Positions 12,254 to 13,334 of a stretch of DNA of 13,334 bases are shown here, piece by piece. Each line of letters starts with the position of its first letter. Within the stretch, counting starts at the first letter, position 1. Source of the DNA: CAYTSA01 sp964440345 (GTDB lineage: Bacteria; Desulfobacterota; Desulfovibrionia; Desulfovibrionales; Desulfovibrionaceae); contig CAYTSA010000101.1 in NCBI GenBank assembly GCA_964440345.1, positions 1-13,334 on the forward strand. The letters run 5' to 3'. The translations under genes and the position numbers were made by a program. The notes below the pieces were generated by a model. It saw only the letters and a program-made list of their open reading frames with translations. It did not search any database and was not told the origin of the DNA.

Positions 12254-12762
12254 AACTGCACATAGGCGGCAAAGAAGTTCGCGAAGGCTGGACCCTGGTA
12301 AACATCCAGCCCGGGCCGGGGGTGGATGTAGTGGCTGACTGCCGGGAACTCTCCATGTTTGCAGACGCAACCGCCAAGGAAATCTACGCGTCCCACGTGC
12401 TGGAGCACTTGAGCTATCAGAATGAACTGGACCAGGCCCTGCGGGAAATGCGCCGGGTGCTGCAACCAGGAGGCCTGTTGTACCTCAGCACGCCGGATTT
12501 TGAGTCGCTGTGCCGCATGTTTCTGGACCCGCAACTGACAACCGAGCAACGTTTCCACGTTATGCGCATGGCCTTTGGCGGCCAGACAGACCCTTACGAT
12601 TTTCACAAGGCAGGTCTGACCATGGAATTTCTGGTCCATTTTCTTGCCCAGGCCGGCTTTACCAAGGTTAAGCAGGTTGCAGAATTCAAGCTGTTCAACG
12701 ACGCCAGCAGCCTGACCTTTGCCGGCAGACCGGTAAGCGTCAACCTGGTCGCCGTCAAGTAG
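12250..12762 (+). CDS. SAM-dependent methyltransferase-like protein, coupled to the GT41 gene
   Basis: The 170-residue protein matches the short class I methyltransferase group often next to glycosyltransferases. The start KLHIGG (2-7) replaces the usual LNxGCG-type SAM-binding motif, then GWTLVNIQPGPGVDVVAD, the strongly typical YASHVLEHL (46-54), LREMRRVLQPGGLLYLSTPD (64-83) and a C-terminal beta strand follow. The glycine-rich first motif lacks its Cys and one Gly position is shifted, so SAM binding may be altered. Its start codon lies inside the GT41 stop (ATGA), so the two are translated together and may act on the same glycan or protein. O-methylation of a sugar added by the GT41 enzyme is a reasonable guess but unproven. 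Confidence 0.8.
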   Translation: MKLHIGGKEVREGWTLVNIQPGPGVDVVADCRELSMFADATAKEIYASHVLEHLSYQNELDQALREMRRVLQPGGLLYLSTPDFESLCRMFLDPQLTTEQRFHVMRMAFGGQTDPYDFHKAGLTMEFLVHFLAQAGFTKVKQVAEFKLFNDASSLTFAGRPVSVNLVAVK

Positions 12763-12850
12763 CCAAAACTCCGTCTGCTTACTGTCTACGCTATTTCTGA
12801 GTAAAAACTATTGCCATGAACCTGCAGTTCACGGTAATTAGCTAAGCGCC
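12763..12850 (+). other. Spacer with small hairpin before kaiB
   Basis: The 88-base spacer contains TGAAC (12817-12821) pairing with GTTCA (12827-12831) around CTGCA. The arms can extend outward with two C-G pairs after an A-C mismatch (12814-12834). There is no T-run, so it is not a clear terminator, and no convincing promoter boxes are seen. kaiB has only a weak ribosome-binding site. Confidence 0.35.
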
Positions 12851-13132
12851 ATGTCCATTTTCAAGCTCAAACTCTTCATCTACGGCCACACCCTGCGCTC
12901 GCGCACTGCAGTGCAGCGCATACGGGAAATATGCGAAGACAAGCTGTCAGGCGAATACAACCTGGAACTCATTGACGTGCTTGAAAATCCACAGCTGGCT
13001 GAACGGTTTAACGTCATGGCCACGCCCACCCTGGTCCGCGTACTGCCTCACCCCATCAAGCTCATTCTCGGCGACCTGTGGGACCGGGACAAAGTCATCT
13101 TCGGCCTGCAGCTTGAAAACATAGAAGAATAG
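12851..13132 (+). CDS. kaiB: KaiB-family circadian clock protein
   Basis: The 93-residue protein is KaiB-like along its whole length: KLKLFIYGHTLRSRTAVQRI (5-24), the helix ICEDKLSGEYNLELIDVLEN, then PQLAERFNVMATPTLVRVLP (47-66) with the conserved prolines, and GDLWDRDKVIFGL (74-86). In cyanobacteria KaiB is a fold-switching thioredoxin-like protein that binds KaiC and draws in KaiA and output kinases. In non-cyanobacterial bacteria it usually accompanies kaiC in stress or timing systems. Here the residue after the conserved G85-L86 is Q87, where cyanobacterial KaiB has Asp in GLDL. No kaiC or kaiA gene is found in the window. The stop is at 13130-13132 and about 200 non-coding bases follow. 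A receiver-PAS protein lies about 3 kb upstream. Confidence 0.92.
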   Translation: MSIFKLKLFIYGHTLRSRTAVQRIREICEDKLSGEYNLELIDVLENPQLAERFNVMATPTLVRVLPHPIKLILGDLWDRDKVIFGLQLENIEE

Positions 13133-13334
13133 GGTCTATTTCTAGATAACTTTCGGTGCGAGTTTGAGGAATAATTGCAGCAGGCAAGGCTGAAGCGAAA
13201 ATGGCTTGCAGGCGGAGCAGCGCTACGTCAAAAGTCATTTTTTTGCTGAAAACGCAGCATGATGCAAGTATAAGCAAACGCCAAAATCCACCGCCTGGCC
13301 AGCGCTGACCAAGCAAGCCGGCTACAGGTCAGGG
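13133..13334. other. Non-coding, repeat-like tail of the window
   Basis: No gene is supported. The stretch contains GCAAG (13184-13188) able to pair with CTTGC (13205-13209), a run of seven T (13238-13244) without a proper stem directly before it, and the second copy of the 13-base end repeat. An antisense reading frame crosses the area but overlaps the end of kaiB and has no ribosome-binding site. The sequence around 13170-13280 looks to me like a dispersed non-coding repeat seen in Desulfovibrio-type genomes. That is memory, not proof. Confidence 0.4.
13322..13334 (+). repeat. 13-bp end repeat, right copy
   Basis: This copy is identical and in the same orientation as bases 1-13. See the left copy for the meaning. 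The bases just before it (CAAGCAAGCCGG) do not continue the match. Confidence 0.8.

Noticed and set aside
13095..13316. Open frame of 73 codons on the minus strand after kaiB
   Set aside because: It overlaps the kaiB 3' end, lacks a ribosome-binding site, and runs through what looks like a non-coding repeat.
1..13334. Plasmid, phage, CRISPR, toxin-antitoxin or defence system
   Set aside because: No replication, integrase, transposase, capsid, cas or toxin-antitoxin-like gene and no regularly spaced repeats were found. The genes are typical chromosomal ones.

Overview
The window reads as a piece of chromosome from a Gram-negative sulfate-reducer-type bacterium, most likely Desulfovibrionaceae. 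The grounds are the protein-level look of the genes (lptF-lptG followed by a GT2 enzyme, a short divergent MoaE-like protein, a KaiB homologue, many TPR proteins) and the fairly GC-rich coding sequence with AT-richer spacers. This assignment is inference from family resemblance, not from a marker gene. No plasmid, phage or transposase gene, no tRNA or rRNA, and no CRISPR array was seen.

Layout. (1) Positions 1-1262 hold the envelope gene uppP on the minus strand, with a dispersed-type palindrome (72-92) downstream of it and a structured spacer (1028-1262) upstream. (2) Positions 1263-4688 on the plus strand hold a 60-residue protein of unknown function, lptF, lptG (the membrane subunits of the lipopolysaccharide export ABC transporter) and a GT2 glycosyltransferase with a GTG start, closely packed and probably one transcript. 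(3) A minus-strand MoaE-like gene (4678-5040) overlaps the end of the glycosyltransferase by 11 bp. Its start lies 24 bp from the start of a divergent 871-residue TPR protein (5065-7680) that has a CCHC zinc knuckle and C-terminal membrane segments. (4) Positions 7681-9837 are a signalling stretch: a YcgR-like PilZ protein and a receiver-PAS-PAS protein without an output domain, each preceded by a spacer with a clear hairpin or palindrome. (5) Positions 9871-12762 hold a YdjM-type membrane hydrolase, a TPR plus O-GlcNAc-transferase-type (GT41) glycosyltransferase, and a small SAM-methyltransferase-like protein whose start overlaps the GT41 stop (ATGA). (6) Positions 12851-13132 encode KaiB, and the window ends in about 200 bp of repeat-like non-coding DNA.

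How they fit together. UppP recycles the undecaprenyl carrier used for cell-surface glycans, LptF and LptG form the membrane channel of the lipopolysaccharide exporter, and the GT2 enzyme may add sugar to a surface glycan, so the left third has an envelope theme. The right half combines c-di-GMP sensing (PilZ), two-component and PAS sensing, a clock-family protein (KaiB) without a visible kaiC, and a coupled glycosyltransferase/methyltransferase pair that could modify a protein such as flagellin. That last link is inference. The two points most worth a second look are the zinc-knuckle TPR membrane protein and the KaiB without a neighbouring KaiC. The first and last 13 bases of the window are identical, so the sequence may be circular, a closed assembly product, or bounded by a repeat.
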